Part shown: one piece after another, positions 1 through 7,284 of the stretch
Position numbering within the stretch: position 1 is the stretch's first letter
How the letters are laid out: every line of letters starts with the position of its first letter
Assembly (NCBI GenBank): GCA_024763135.1
Contig: JANTGD010000114.1
Coordinates: forward strand, 1-9,591
From: Thiotrichales bacterium
Lineage (GTDB): Bacteria; Pseudomonadota; Gammaproteobacteria; UWMA-0217
Direction of reading: 5' to 3'
DNA length: 9,591 nucleotides
Translations under genes and position numbers: made by a program
The notes under the pieces: model-generated
Seen by the model: only the letters and a program-made list of their open reading frames with translations
What the model was told of the DNA's origin: nothing
Databases searched by the model: none

Positions 1-53
1 CAAGGAGTGCAACACCGCCAGGCATGCAGACAGGACAACCCTTCGGGCGATTC

Positions 54-136
54 TGTGATGCTACGCCTCGGTGTTGCAGTGCTTGCCAAGGACGCGGACA
101 TTGCCTGCGCACTGCGCCTTGATGCGCAGCATCACA
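54..136. repeat. Imperfect inverted repeat, REP/IS-end-like
   Basis: The outer arms match at 12 of 13 positions: TGTGATGCTACGC at 54-66 against the complement of GCGCAGCATCACA at 124-136. A second matching block, GCAGTGC at 76-82 and GCACTGC at 109-115, follows after a one-base offset. In addition TGCAACACCG at 8-17 is the exact reverse complement of 69-78, so part of the left arm has a further inverted copy near the window edge. This arrangement is typical of REP/BIME elements or transposon ends. No transposase is visible to assign it to a family. Confidence 0.6.
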
Positions 137-215
137 AAAGCGCTGAGTCCGTCATTTTAAACTGGACGAGGTACTAGGAGGCTGCCCGAGAACAGGGGCC
201 GTAGCGAGGGACAGC

Positions 216-276
216 CATTTTGCGTTCATATTTTTGCTCATTTGAGGCGAGTCGTGACTCATATTCAACGAAAATG
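216..276. repeat. Nested inverted repeat with inner palindrome
   Basis: The arm at 216-231 (CATTTTGCGTTCATAT) and the reverse complement of 261-276 (CATTTTCGTTGAATAT) align well with one inserted and one deleted base. Between them sits a smaller palindrome, GAGTC-GT-GACTC, at 249-260. Just upstream, GGCTGCCC near 180-187 can pair imperfectly with GGGACAGCC near 208-216. The nesting suggests a folded element, such as a MITE or the non-coding end of an insertion sequence, but no family is identified. Confidence 0.45.
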
Positions 277-277
277 C

Positions 278-308
278 GCGGAAAAATGGGGTGAAAGGGC
301 TTTTCCGC
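278..308. repeat. 8-bp perfect inverted repeat
   Basis: GCGGAAAA at 278-285 is perfectly complementary to TTTTCCGC at 301-308, with a 15-base spacer. No T-run follows the stem, so it is not a standard intrinsic terminator. It continues the chain of dyads that starts at 54 and may mark the right boundary of the same element. Confidence 0.5.
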
Positions 309-500
309 AGGCGGTCATCTATGCCCGGTCAGGCTCCTAATCGTCACATCCAGCATCCAGGATGACTCTGCCATGGCAACCATTGGGAAGGCTGTGACCA
401 AGCGCATGCACCACAAACCTGAGGTCAGCACGACCAGACACGCGCGAGCTGCTCGCAACGCATCGGTCTAATCGATCGAGCGACCCGCTCGGCGCAACTG

Positions 501-531
501 TTGGCTGATCACCCACAGTCGAACACATAAT
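501..531 (+). promoter_or_regulatory. Possible sigma-70 promoter for gltB
   Basis: A -10-like hexamer CATAAT (526-531, five of six consensus bases) lies 19 bases downstream of a -35-like TTGGCT (501-506, four of six). The spacer is longer than the usual 16-18, so the match is only moderate. Transcription would start near 538 and give a leader of about 18 bases that still contains the Shine-Dalgarno site at 544-548. This is the best candidate I found directly upstream of gltB. Confidence 0.35.
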
Positions 532-543
532 CCCTGGATTTCC

Positions 544-548
544 TGGAG
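544..548 (+). promoter_or_regulatory. Shine-Dalgarno site fixing the gltB start
   Basis: TGGAG at 544-548 stands seven bases before the ATG at 556, an ideal spacing. The in-frame TTG at 550, which would add two residues, is only one base from it. The ATG is therefore the likely start. Confidence 0.7.
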
Positions 549-555
549 CTTGTTT

Positions 556-3500
556 ATGTCAGTCAATCAACCACCCAAGGGGCTCTATCGGCCGGACTTC
601 GAACACGACAACTGCGGCTTTGGACTCATCGCGCATATGGACGATGTGCCCAGCCATCAGTTGATCGAAACAGCAATCGCATCGCTGGCCCGCCTCACCC
701 ACCGCGGCGCGATTGCCGCCGACGGCAAGACAGGAGACGGCTGTGGCCTGTTGATCAAGAAACCCGACGCATTCCTGCGCAACACAGCGCAGGCGGCAGG
801 GCTAACGCTGAAAAACAACTATGCCGCAGGTATGGTGTTTTTGAGTCAGGATGAAACCCTGGCACAGCAGGCGATTACAAGCATTGAAAAACTGTTAGGC
901 GAGGCTGGTCTCGAAATCGCAGGGTGGCGCGATGTACCCGTTGATCCGGAGGCTTGTGGCCCACAAGCCAGAGCCACATTGCCGCAATTCCGACAAGTCT
1001 TCGTCAATGCGCCTGAGCAGCTGTCCGAGGACGATTTTGAGCGACAATTATTCGTGGTGCGGCGCCGCGCAGAAATAGCTTTGGAAGAGACTGACCCGGA
1101 TTTCTACATCCCGAGCCTGTCGGCCCGTGTTCTCTCATATAAGGGCTTAGTCATGCCCAAATACCTGCCGGTTTTTTATCAGGATCTGCAGGATGCGTCA
1201 TTGGCCAGTTCTATCTGCGTCTTCCACCAGCGTTTCTCAACCAATACCTGGCCGCAGTGGCGCCTGGCGCAGCCTTTTCGATTTCTCGCGCACAATGGAG
1301 AAATCAACACCATTCGCGGCAACCGCAATTGGGCACAGGCCCGGGCCTATAAGTTTGCTTCGCCTAATTTACCCAAATTGTCCGAATTACTGCCCTTGGT
1401 TTCCATGACCGGCTCAGACTCCAGCAGCCTGGACAATATGCTGGAAGTCCTGATTGCAGGCGGGGTAGACATCTTTCGCGCGATGAAGCTGCTCATTCCC
1501 CCGGCTTGGCAGAACACCAAGAACATGAATCCGGATCTGCGCGCTTTCTATGAATACAACTCCATGCACATGGAGCCCTGGGACGGTCCCGCCGGGATTG
1601 TGCTGACCGATGGCCGTTATGCCGCTTGCGTTTCCGACCGTAATGGATTGCGACCGGTCCGCTATGTGATCACCAGGGATCGGCATATCACGCTCGCGTC
1701 CGAAATCGGCGTGTGGGACTATGACCCTGAGGATGTCCTCGCGAAGGGCCGCCTCAAACCCGGGCAAATGATCGCTGCAGATACACAGACAGGTGAGTTG
1801 CTCCAACCGGCAGACATCGACAAACGCCTGGCCTCGGCGCAGCCGTATCGCAAGTGGATGGATATGCGCTCGCGCGCGCTGGAAAGCCACCAGTATGCAG
1901 ACACACTGACCACCACGCCCATGGACGATCACACCCTGAACACTTACGAAAAAATGTTTAGTGTCAGTTTCGAGGAGCGTGACCAAATCATCCGCGTGTT
2001 GGCTGAAAACGGCCAGGAAGCCGTCGGTTCAATGGGTGATGACACCCCCTTCCCTGTGCTGTCTCAGCAGGTACGCCACCTCGCGGATTATTTTCGCCAA
2101 CAGTTTGCCCAGGTGACCAACCCTCCCATCGATCCACTGCGGGAGAATATTGTCATGTCGCTGGAAACCTGTCTGGGGCCGGAGCGCAATCTGTTTGAAG
2201 AATCTCCGTATCACGCTAACCGGGAAACCGTCAGCTCCCCGGTGCTTTCAGAGGCCAAGTTCTCGACGATCTTGACACTCAAGGGCGCAGACTATGCGCA
2301 TGAAATCATCGATCTCAACTATCCGGAGAATAGTACTCTGGAAGCCGCCCTGGAGCGTATCATCCAAGAAGCCATCGATGCCGTAAAACGTGGCAAGATC
2401 ATACTGGTACTCTCGGATCGAAACCTCCGGGAGCAGCATCTCCCCGCCAATGCGATGTTGGCCACCGGTGCCGTCCACCACGCGCTGATCACTGCCGGAA
2501 TACGCTGCGATGCCAACCTGATTGTGGAAACAGGCTGGGCGCGCGACCCCCATCACTTTGCGGTATTGATTGGTTATGGGGCAACGGCCGTGTATCCCTA
2601 TCTGGTCTACGAGACCCTGCAAGGCATGTTACGCAGTGGAGAGCTCGGGCGTGATAAAGCCGCTACTGTGGGCCCGAATTACCGCAAAGGCATCAATAAG
2701 GGGCTCTTCAAAATCACCTCAAAGATGGGCATTTCCACCATCGCAAGCTATCGCGGTGCGCAACTATTCGAAATCGTAGGCCTCAACGAGCGAATAGTCA
2801 GTCAATGTTTCGTCGGCACCGTGAGTCGAATCCAAGGCGCTGATTTCAGTGATCTCGAGGAAGATCAACGACGCCTGGCACAACTGGCTCGGAACGTGCG
2901 CAAGCTGCCCCCTCAGGGCGGCTTGCTCAAGTTCGTCTATGGTGGGGAATACCATGCCTACAACCCCGATGTCATCCAAACGCTGCACAAAGCGGTAAAA
3001 TCTGGTGATTACACGGACTACCAAGCATTTGCCAAACTGGTCAACCACCGTCCTGCTACTGTTTTGCGCGATATGCTCGAACCGCGCCCGGACATTGATG
3101 CCATCCCGCTCGAGGAGGTAGAACCGATCGAGGCAATTTGCAAACGCTTCGACTCTGCGGCCATGTCGTTGGGCGCTTTGTCTCCGGAAGCGCATGAATC
3201 ACTTGCTATGGCGATGAACCGCTTGGGCGGACGATCCAATTCCGGAGAAGGAGGCGAGGACCCGGTACGTTTCGGTACCGAAAAGATGTCCAAAATCAAG
3301 CAGGTGGCTTCGGGACGGTTTGGTGTAACGCCCCACTATCTGGTGAATGCCGAGGTCCTGCAAATCAAGGTTGCACAAGGTGCCAAACCAGGCGAAGGTG
3401 GACAACTGCCAGGGCACAAGGTCAATACCATGATCGCGGAACTGCGCTATGCCACCCCCGGCGTTTCGCTGATTTCTCCGCCGCCACACCATGACATCTA

Positions 3501-5025
3501 CTCGATAGAGGATTTGGCGCAGTTAATTTTTGACCTCAAGCAGGTCAATCCAACTGCCCTGGTGTCCGTCAAGCTCGTCGCAGAAGCCGGCGTCGGCACC
3601 ATTGCTGCAGGTGTGGCTAAAGCCTATGCAGATCTCATTACGATTTCCGGTTACGACGGGGGCACCGGCGCCAGCCCATTGACTTCGGTAAAATATGCCG
3701 GGAGCCCTTGGGAACTGGGCTTGACCGAAACGCATCAGGCACTACGCGCCAACGACCTGCGGGACAAAGTCAGGCTGCAGACGGATGGCGGGCTGAAAAC
3801 GGGCCTGGATGTCATCAAGGCGGCTATTCTCGGTGCCGAGAGTTTTGGATTCGGCACAGGCCCCATGGTAGCTCTAGGCTGTAAGTATCTGCGGATTTGC
3901 CACCTCAACAACTGCGCCACCGGTGTTGCCACCCAGGAAAACGTCCTCAGGCAACAGCACTTTATCGGTCTACCTGAAATGGTGGAACACTATTTCCGTT
4001 TTGTCGCTCAGGAAACCCGGGAATGGATGGCACAGCTGGGGGTGTCTCAGTTAACCGACCTCATTGGTCGTACGGATTTGCTCCAGGTGCTTGAAGGTGA
4101 GTCCGAAAAGCAGCGGAAAATCGATCTCAGTCAGGTCCTCAGTGATGGAGACGTGCCCGCGGACAAACCCAAATTTTGTGTTGAACCGCATAATGCACCG
4201 TTCGACAAGGGTGTCCTGGCAGAACAGATGGTGGCAGATATGCTACCCGCTATTGAGTCCAAGTCGGGGGGAGTATTCAACTACAAAGTAAAAAACACCG
4301 ACCGGTCGATTGGCGCGCGTATCTCTGGCGAAATCGCTAAACGCCACGGTAACTACGGCATGCTTGATGCGCCTTTGGAGATTCATCTCAAGGGCACGGC
4401 CGGACAAAGCTTTGGGGTGTGGAACGCCGGAGGCCTGCACTTAACTCTGGAAGGCGATGCCAATGACTATGTCGGTAAAGGCATGGCGGCAGGCCGCCTG
4501 GTAATTCGTCCGCCGGCCAACAGTCACTTTGAGAGTAAAGAATCCGCCATTATCGGCAATACCTGCTTGTACGGTGCCACGGGCGGCACCCTGTTTGCAG
4601 CTGGAACAGCGGGTGAACGGTTCGGTGTGCGAAACTCAGGTGCCATTGCGGTGGTCGAGGGCTGCGGTGACCATGGCTGTGAATACATGACCGGCGGGGT
4701 CATCGCCGTCCTGGGTAAAACAGGGGTCAATTTTGGCGCAGGCATGACGGGGGGATTTGCTTATGTTCTTGATGTGGAAAACACCTTTGTCGATCGCATC
4801 AACTCTGAGCTGATCGATATCCTCAGAGTCGACCCCCAGGATATGGAAATTCAACGCGCCTACCTGAACAAGCTGCTCAAGCAGTATGCATCCGCGACCC
4901 AAAGTGCCTGGGGACAGGAGCTGGTCGATAACTTTAGCAATTACGTAGGCAGTTTCTGGCTGGTCAAACCCAAAGCGGCAGATCTGACTTCACTCATTTC
5001 GAGCCTGCGAAACCAGGCAGCCTAA
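556..5025 (+). CDS. gltB: Glutamate synthase (NADPH-type), large subunit
   Basis: GltB takes ammonia from glutamine by an N-terminal amidotransferase and adds it to 2-oxoglutarate at an FMN site, giving two glutamates; with GltS (GS) it forms the main cytoplasmic ammonia assimilation route. The protein has 1489 residues, full length for the family. Visible features, numbered from the ATG: Cys20 in a DNCGFG context, the expected class II amidotransferase nucleophile after a 19-residue propeptide; RFSTNTWPQW from 226; HNGE 246-249; GSDSSSLDN from 286; the synthase-domain motif SNSGEGGEDP from 894; ASGRFGVTP soon after; and GYDGGTGAS. Cysteines 1109, 1115 and 1120 form the CX5CX4C motif of the [3Fe-4S] cluster. 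Glycine-rich GXGXG beta-helix repeats fill the C-terminus. Between GGEDP and IKQVASGRFG there is no insertion of the ferredoxin-GOGAT loop type, so this should be the form that works with the GltD flavoprotein. No gltD follows; a terminator does. Confidence 0.97.
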   Translation: MSVNQPPKGLYRPDFEHDNCGFGLIAHMDDVPSHQLIETAIASLARLTHRGAIAADGKTGDGCGLLIKKPDAFLRNTAQAAGLTLKNNYAAGMVFLSQDETLAQQAITSIEKLLGEAGLEIAGWRDVPVDPEACGPQARATLPQFRQVFVNAPEQLSEDDFERQLFVVRRRAEIALEETDPDFYIPSLSARVLSYKGLVMPKYLPVFYQDLQDASLASSICVFHQRFSTNTWPQWRLAQPFRFLAHNGEINTIRGNRNWAQARAYKFASPNLPKLSELLPLVSMTGSDSSSLDNMLEVLIAGGVDIFRAMKLLIPPAWQNTKNMNPDLRAFYEYNSMHMEPWDGPAGIVLTDGRYAACVSDRNGLRPVRYVITRDRHITLASEIGVWDYDPEDVLAKGRLKPGQMIAADTQTGELLQPADIDKRLASAQPYRKWMDMRSRALESHQYADTLTTTPMDDHTLNTYEKMFSVSFEERDQIIRVLAENGQEAVGSMGDDTPFPVLSQQVRHLADYFRQQFAQVTNPPIDPLRENIVMSLETCLGPERNLFEESPYHANRETVSSPVLSEAKFSTILTLKGADYAHEIIDLNYPENSTLEAALERIIQEAIDAVKRGKIILVLSDRNLREQHLPANAMLATGAVHHALITAGIRCDANLIVETGWARDPHHFAVLIGYGATAVYPYLVYETLQGMLRSGELGRDKAATVGPNYRKGINKGLFKITSKMGISTIASYRGAQLFEIVGLNERIVSQCFVGTVSRIQGADFSDLEEDQRRLAQLARNVRKLPPQGGLLKFVYGGEYHAYNPDVIQTLHKAVKSGDYTDYQAFAKLVNHRPATVLRDMLEPRPDIDAIPLEEVEPIEAICKRFDSAAMSLGALSPEAHESLAMAMNRLGGRSNSGEGGEDPVRFGTEKMSKIKQVASGRFGVTPHYLVNAEVLQIKVAQGAKPGEGGQLPGHKVNTMIAELRYATPGVSLISPPPHHDIYSIEDLAQLIFDLKQVNPTALVSVKLVAEAGVGTIAAGVAKAYADLITISGYDGGTGASPLTSVKYAGSPWELGLTETHQALRANDLRDKVRLQTDGGLKTGLDVIKAAILGAESFGFGTGPMVALGCKYLRICHLNNCATGVATQENVLRQQHFIGLPEMVEHYFRFVAQETREWMAQLGVSQLTDLIGRTDLLQVLEGESEKQRKIDLSQVLSDGDVPADKPKFCVEPHNAPFDKGVLAEQMVADMLPAIESKSGGVFNYKVKNTDRSIGARISGEIAKRHGNYGMLDAPLEIHLKGTAGQSFGVWNAGGLHLTLEGDANDYVGKGMAAGRLVIRPPANSHFESKESAIIGNTCLYGATGGTLFAAGTAGERFGVRNSGAIAVVEGCGDHGCEYMTGGVIAVLGKTGVNFGAGMTGGFAYVLDVENTFVDRINSELIDILRVDPQDMEIQRAYLNKLLKQYASATQSAWGQELVDNFSNYVGSFWLVKPKAADLTSLISSLRNQAA

Positions 5026-5035
5026 AGCACCCGGC

Positions 5036-5067
5036 AACGGCGCCGAATGCTTATCGGCGCCGTTTTT
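5036..5067 (+). terminator. Intrinsic terminator after gltB
   Basis: An 11-bp perfect stem pairs AACGGCGCCGA (5036-5046) with TCGGCGCCGTT (5054-5064) across a 7-base loop, and a run of five T (5063-5067) overlaps its end. It begins ten bases after the gltB stop. This textbook rho-independent terminator implies that gltB transcription normally ends here and does not enter dnaG. Confidence 0.93.
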
Positions 5068-5080
5068 CCTGAGACCTGCG

Positions 5081-5134
5081 ATAGTCAACCTGCATTCAGA
5101 GCGCCCAGAGACCTGCTGAATACGGCTTGACTAT
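5081..5134. repeat. 19-bp-arm inverted repeat with internal direct repeat
   Basis: The arms 5081-5099 and 5116-5134 pair at 16 Watson-Crick positions plus one G-T wobble out of 19, around a 16-base loop. The outer eight pairs (ATAGTCAA) and inner six (ATTCAG) are perfect. A nine-base direct repeat GAGACCTGC occurs at 5071-5079 and 5108-5116, just outside the left arm and just before the right one. No T-run follows, so it is not a second terminator. It could be an operator, a folded RNA element or a small mobile remnant. Confidence 0.7.
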
Positions 5135-5146
5135 GGATTGTCTTAG

Positions 5147-5171
5147 TGTAACGACTCGGTGAGTGGTTACA
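5147..5171. promoter_or_regulatory. Operator-like near-perfect dyad
   Basis: TGTAAC at 5147-5152 pairs with GTTACA at 5166-5171, and ACTC at 5154-5157 pairs with GAGT at 5161-5164. Only one opposed G/G position and a 3-base centre break the symmetry. Ten of eleven pairs match over 25 bases. The form suits a dimeric regulator binding site or a short RNA hairpin. I cannot assign it to a known regulator. Confidence 0.5.
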
Positions 5172-5389
5172 TGGGTAGCAACTGCCCAGATTGCCCTTGA
5201 AGTACGTCAGGTCCAGGCTAAAAATGTGAGTTCTCATCTGTGAATAATGCATTTTTTAACGCAGAGCAGGTGCATTCCAACGGTTAGCTCACTAGTGACA
5301 CCTTAGTATGGATCAACCTAAATACATACGCTCGTGCCAAGCGAGCCTGACAGCCAGACGTCAAACCTCCTCCTGTATCCGTGCACTCA

Positions 5390-5398
5390 TGCTATCTT
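5390..5398 (+). promoter_or_regulatory. Possible extended -10 promoter for dnaG
   Basis: TGC at 5390-5392 directly precedes TATCTT (5393-5398, four of six consensus bases), which fits an extended -10 element. No good -35 is seen at the right distance. Transcription would begin near 5405 and leave a leader of about 35 bases before dnaG. The call is tentative. Confidence 0.3.
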
Positions 5399-5439
5399 CT
5401 CTCAATCAATCCTCATCGCTTTGACGCAAAAATTGAAAC

Positions 5440-7149
5440 ATGAGCGGACGCATTCCACGCACATTTATCGATAACCTCCTGGCGCGCACTGATATCGTGC
5501 AAACCATTCACGAACGCGTACCATTGAAAAAACAGGGTCGTGAATATGTCGCCTGCTGCCCGTTTCACCATGAAAAGACCCCTTCCTTCACCGTCAGCCC
5601 GCAAAAACAGTTTTATCACTGTTTTGGGTGTGGTGCGCATGGCAATGCGATCGATTTTATGATGGCCTATGAACATCTCGAGTTCATAGAGGCTATTGAA
5701 GCGCTGGCGGGAGAATCAGGCATGGAAGTGATCCGCGAAACATCGGGAATGACACACACGAACCAGGCTCAATTCGAGCCGCTGTATGCTTGTCTAAACG
5801 CGGCCACACAGTTTTTCCAACAACAACTAAAAACCACACCCGCAGCAATTGAATACCTAAAACAGCGCGGTGTCCACGGAGAAACCGCGCGGGATTTCGC
5901 TTTAGGCTACGCACCGGCAGCCTGGGAAGCACTCAAACAGGCACTCGAACCCCGTTTTGGACTCGACACTCTGCTGCAAGCCGGGTTGCTTTCGACCAAT
6001 GACCGAGGCCGACACTACGATAAATTCCGTGACCGCCTTATGTTTCCGATTAAAGATCGCCGCGGGCGCACAATCGCGTTCGGCGGTAGAATCGTGAGCG
6101 AAGGAGAACCCAAATACCTTAACTCACCAGTTACTCCTCTGTTTGATAAATCCAATACCCTGTATGGCCTGTTCGAGGCGCGCCGGTCACGGCAAAGACT
6201 GGATCGCCTGATTGTGGTCGAAGGGTATATGGATGTGGTAGCGCTGGCGCAGTATGGGCTACATCATGCGGTTGCCACGCTGGGCACAGCCACGACGACC
6301 GAACATGTCCATCTATTATTCAGAAACAGCCACAAAGTGGTGTTTTGTTTCGATGGGGATCGCGCCGGCAAGGAAGCGGCCTGGCGCGCTTTGACTCACT
6401 GTATCCCCGCATTGCGGGACGATCTTGAAGCAAGATTTCTGTTTTTGCCCAATGGCGAAGATCCCGACAGCTATATCCACGCGCATGGCCTGGACGCTTT
6501 CAATGCGTTGACAGAGCAAGCCCAGCCGTTCTCTCAATACCTGCTGGAAGAACTCAAGTCCCGGCACAGCATCGTCACACTTGAAGGACGCAGCCAATTC
6601 ATGCTGGAGGCCCGAAAGCTGCTCAAGCCACTCAATGCACCCCTGCTGCGTCAGCAATTGGAAGCGACCCTCAACCGCCTGACAGGCATTGAAACACACC
6701 ACAAGTCGCACCAGGCGCCCACTCCCATAGCACCAAGGATTCCGCCGCTGCAAATGACTCCCATGCGCGTCTTGATCGCTGCCTTGCTCCAAAATCCCGA
6801 CTTGCTGAACCTTGTAAAATCTGATAACGCCCCAACATTGTCCGGCATACCGGGTGCTGAAGTGTTAGAGAAGATCACCACCGAGATTGAACAAGCGCCG
6901 ATGCTGAGTCCCGCAATGCTCATGGAGCGATTTCGTGACGATCCCATGGAGCCACATTTGAGACGCCTTTTCCAATGGCGTCCCCCAAACAATGATGGCT
7001 CAGTCTGGGAATCCTTACTTAAGGACGCGCTTGGCAATCTTAGAAAACAACAGCGGACATTACGGGTCGATCATTTGCTAACCAAGGCACAAAATGCGTC
7101 GCTATCCCCCGAAGAAAGGGAGGAGCTGCGCACACTTTTTAGTAAATGA
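5440..7149 (+). CDS. dnaG: DNA primase
   Basis: DnaG synthesises the short RNA primers for replication forks and works with the DnaB helicase. The protein has 569 residues (E. coli 581). The N-terminal CHC2 zinc domain shows Cys40, His43, Cys61 and Cys64, the same positions as in E. coli. The polymerase core carries the conserved KYLNSPVTPLFDKSNTLYGL segment from 225, then the TOPRIM metal-binding residues: Glu261 in EGYMD and Asp305/Asp307 in DGDRAG. The less conserved part after about residue 430 corresponds to the helicase-binding domain. The start is firm, because an in-frame TGA at 5434-5436 lies one codon upstream. There is no good Shine-Dalgarno sequence before the ATG, consistent with the low expression usual for primase. 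rpsU is absent upstream and rpoD follows on the same strand after 176 bases. Confidence 0.97.
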   Translation: MSGRIPRTFIDNLLARTDIVQTIHERVPLKKQGREYVACCPFHHEKTPSFTVSPQKQFYHCFGCGAHGNAIDFMMAYEHLEFIEAIEALAGESGMEVIRETSGMTHTNQAQFEPLYACLNAATQFFQQQLKTTPAAIEYLKQRGVHGETARDFALGYAPAAWEALKQALEPRFGLDTLLQAGLLSTNDRGRHYDKFRDRLMFPIKDRRGRTIAFGGRIVSEGEPKYLNSPVTPLFDKSNTLYGLFEARRSRQRLDRLIVVEGYMDVVALAQYGLHHAVATLGTATTTEHVHLLFRNSHKVVFCFDGDRAGKEAAWRALTHCIPALRDDLEARFLFLPNGEDPDSYIHAHGLDAFNALTEQAQPFSQYLLEELKSRHSIVTLEGRSQFMLEARKLLKPLNAPLLRQQLEATLNRLTGIETHHKSHQAPTPIAPRIPPLQMTPMRVLIAALLQNPDLLNLVKSDNAPTLSGIPGAEVLEKITTEIEQAPMLSPAMLMERFRDDPMEPHLRRLFQWRPPNNDGSVWESLLKDALGNLRKQQRTLRVDHLLTKAQNASLSPEEREELRTLFSK

Positions 7150-7254
7150 TTGACTATACTAGAACTAAATTTGTCCACCCCGGTCAGGCAAGATGGATAG
7201 TGTGTCGATTCCAGCCCCAATCAGAGACTAAGGTTGGGCAAAATCCAACACCTA

Positions 7255-7284
7255 TTGGCATCTTTCATTCCAGCTGTATATAAT
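7255..7284 (+). promoter_or_regulatory. Strong sigma-70 promoter for rpoD
   Basis: TTGGCA (7255-7260, five of six consensus bases) and TATAAT (7279-7284, perfect) are separated by 18 bases. Transcription should start near 7290-7292, giving a leader of about 35 bases to the rpoD ATG. The predicted start is followed by six T at 7292-7297. The -10 lies inside a small dyad, GCTG (7273-7276) and CAGC (7286-7289). The promoter lets rpoD be expressed independently of dnaG, and may let the housekeeping sigma factor drive its own gene. Confidence 0.75.

Larger units (their letters stand above)
1..540. other. Gene-poor region upstream of gltB
   Basis: No convincing gene is visible here. The left ~310 bases are dominated by inverted repeats (listed separately); the rest has short palindromes and a weak promoter near gltB. 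One + strand frame is open from base 1 to a stop at 175-177 (58 codons, no start needed because it runs in from the left). Its product resembles nothing I recognise, and the frame runs through an 83-base imperfect palindrome, so I do not call it a gene. The minus-strand frame at 337-528 is short and also unrecognisable. Overall this looks like non-coding sequence left by a mobile element or a REP-like cluster, which is inference from structure only. Confidence 0.6.
5068..5439. other. Dyad-rich gap between gltB and dnaG
   Basis: No credible gene is present. An open frame of 38 codons at 5308-5424 and one of 19 codons starting at 5248 lack Shine-Dalgarno sites and recognisable products. There is no intact or degraded rpsU, the gene usually found before dnaG. 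The gap does hold several inverted repeats: 5081-5134 and 5147-5171 (listed separately), a 6-bp stem with a 3-base loop at 5173-5187, TGAG/CTCA at 5227-5236, AATGCA/TGCATT at 5246-5276, the palindrome TCACTAGTGA at 5289-5298, and GCTCG/CGAGC at 5330-5346. It must also contain the dnaG promoter unless transcription reads through the terminator. Confidence 0.65.

Noticed and set aside
1..177. Open + strand frame entering from the left edge, possible end of a gene
   Set aside because: It has only 58 codons, an unrecognised product, and overlaps a large imperfect palindrome. An open run of this length in one of six frames is not unusual.
1414..1986. Minus-strand open frame of 190 codons inside gltB
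   Set aside because: It lies wholly within conserved gltB coding sequence and looks like an antisense shadow.
5238..5253. CTGT-N8 half of a LexA box in the gltB-dnaG gap
   Set aside because: The second half is CATT instead of ACAG, so the dyad is missing.
5308..5424. 38-codon open frame before dnaG
   Set aside because: No Shine-Dalgarno site, no recognisable product, and it crosses the putative dnaG promoter.
7150..7160. TTGACT followed by TATACT just after the dnaG stop, promoter-like
   Set aside because: The two hexamers overlap, and neither has a partner at the correct spacing.
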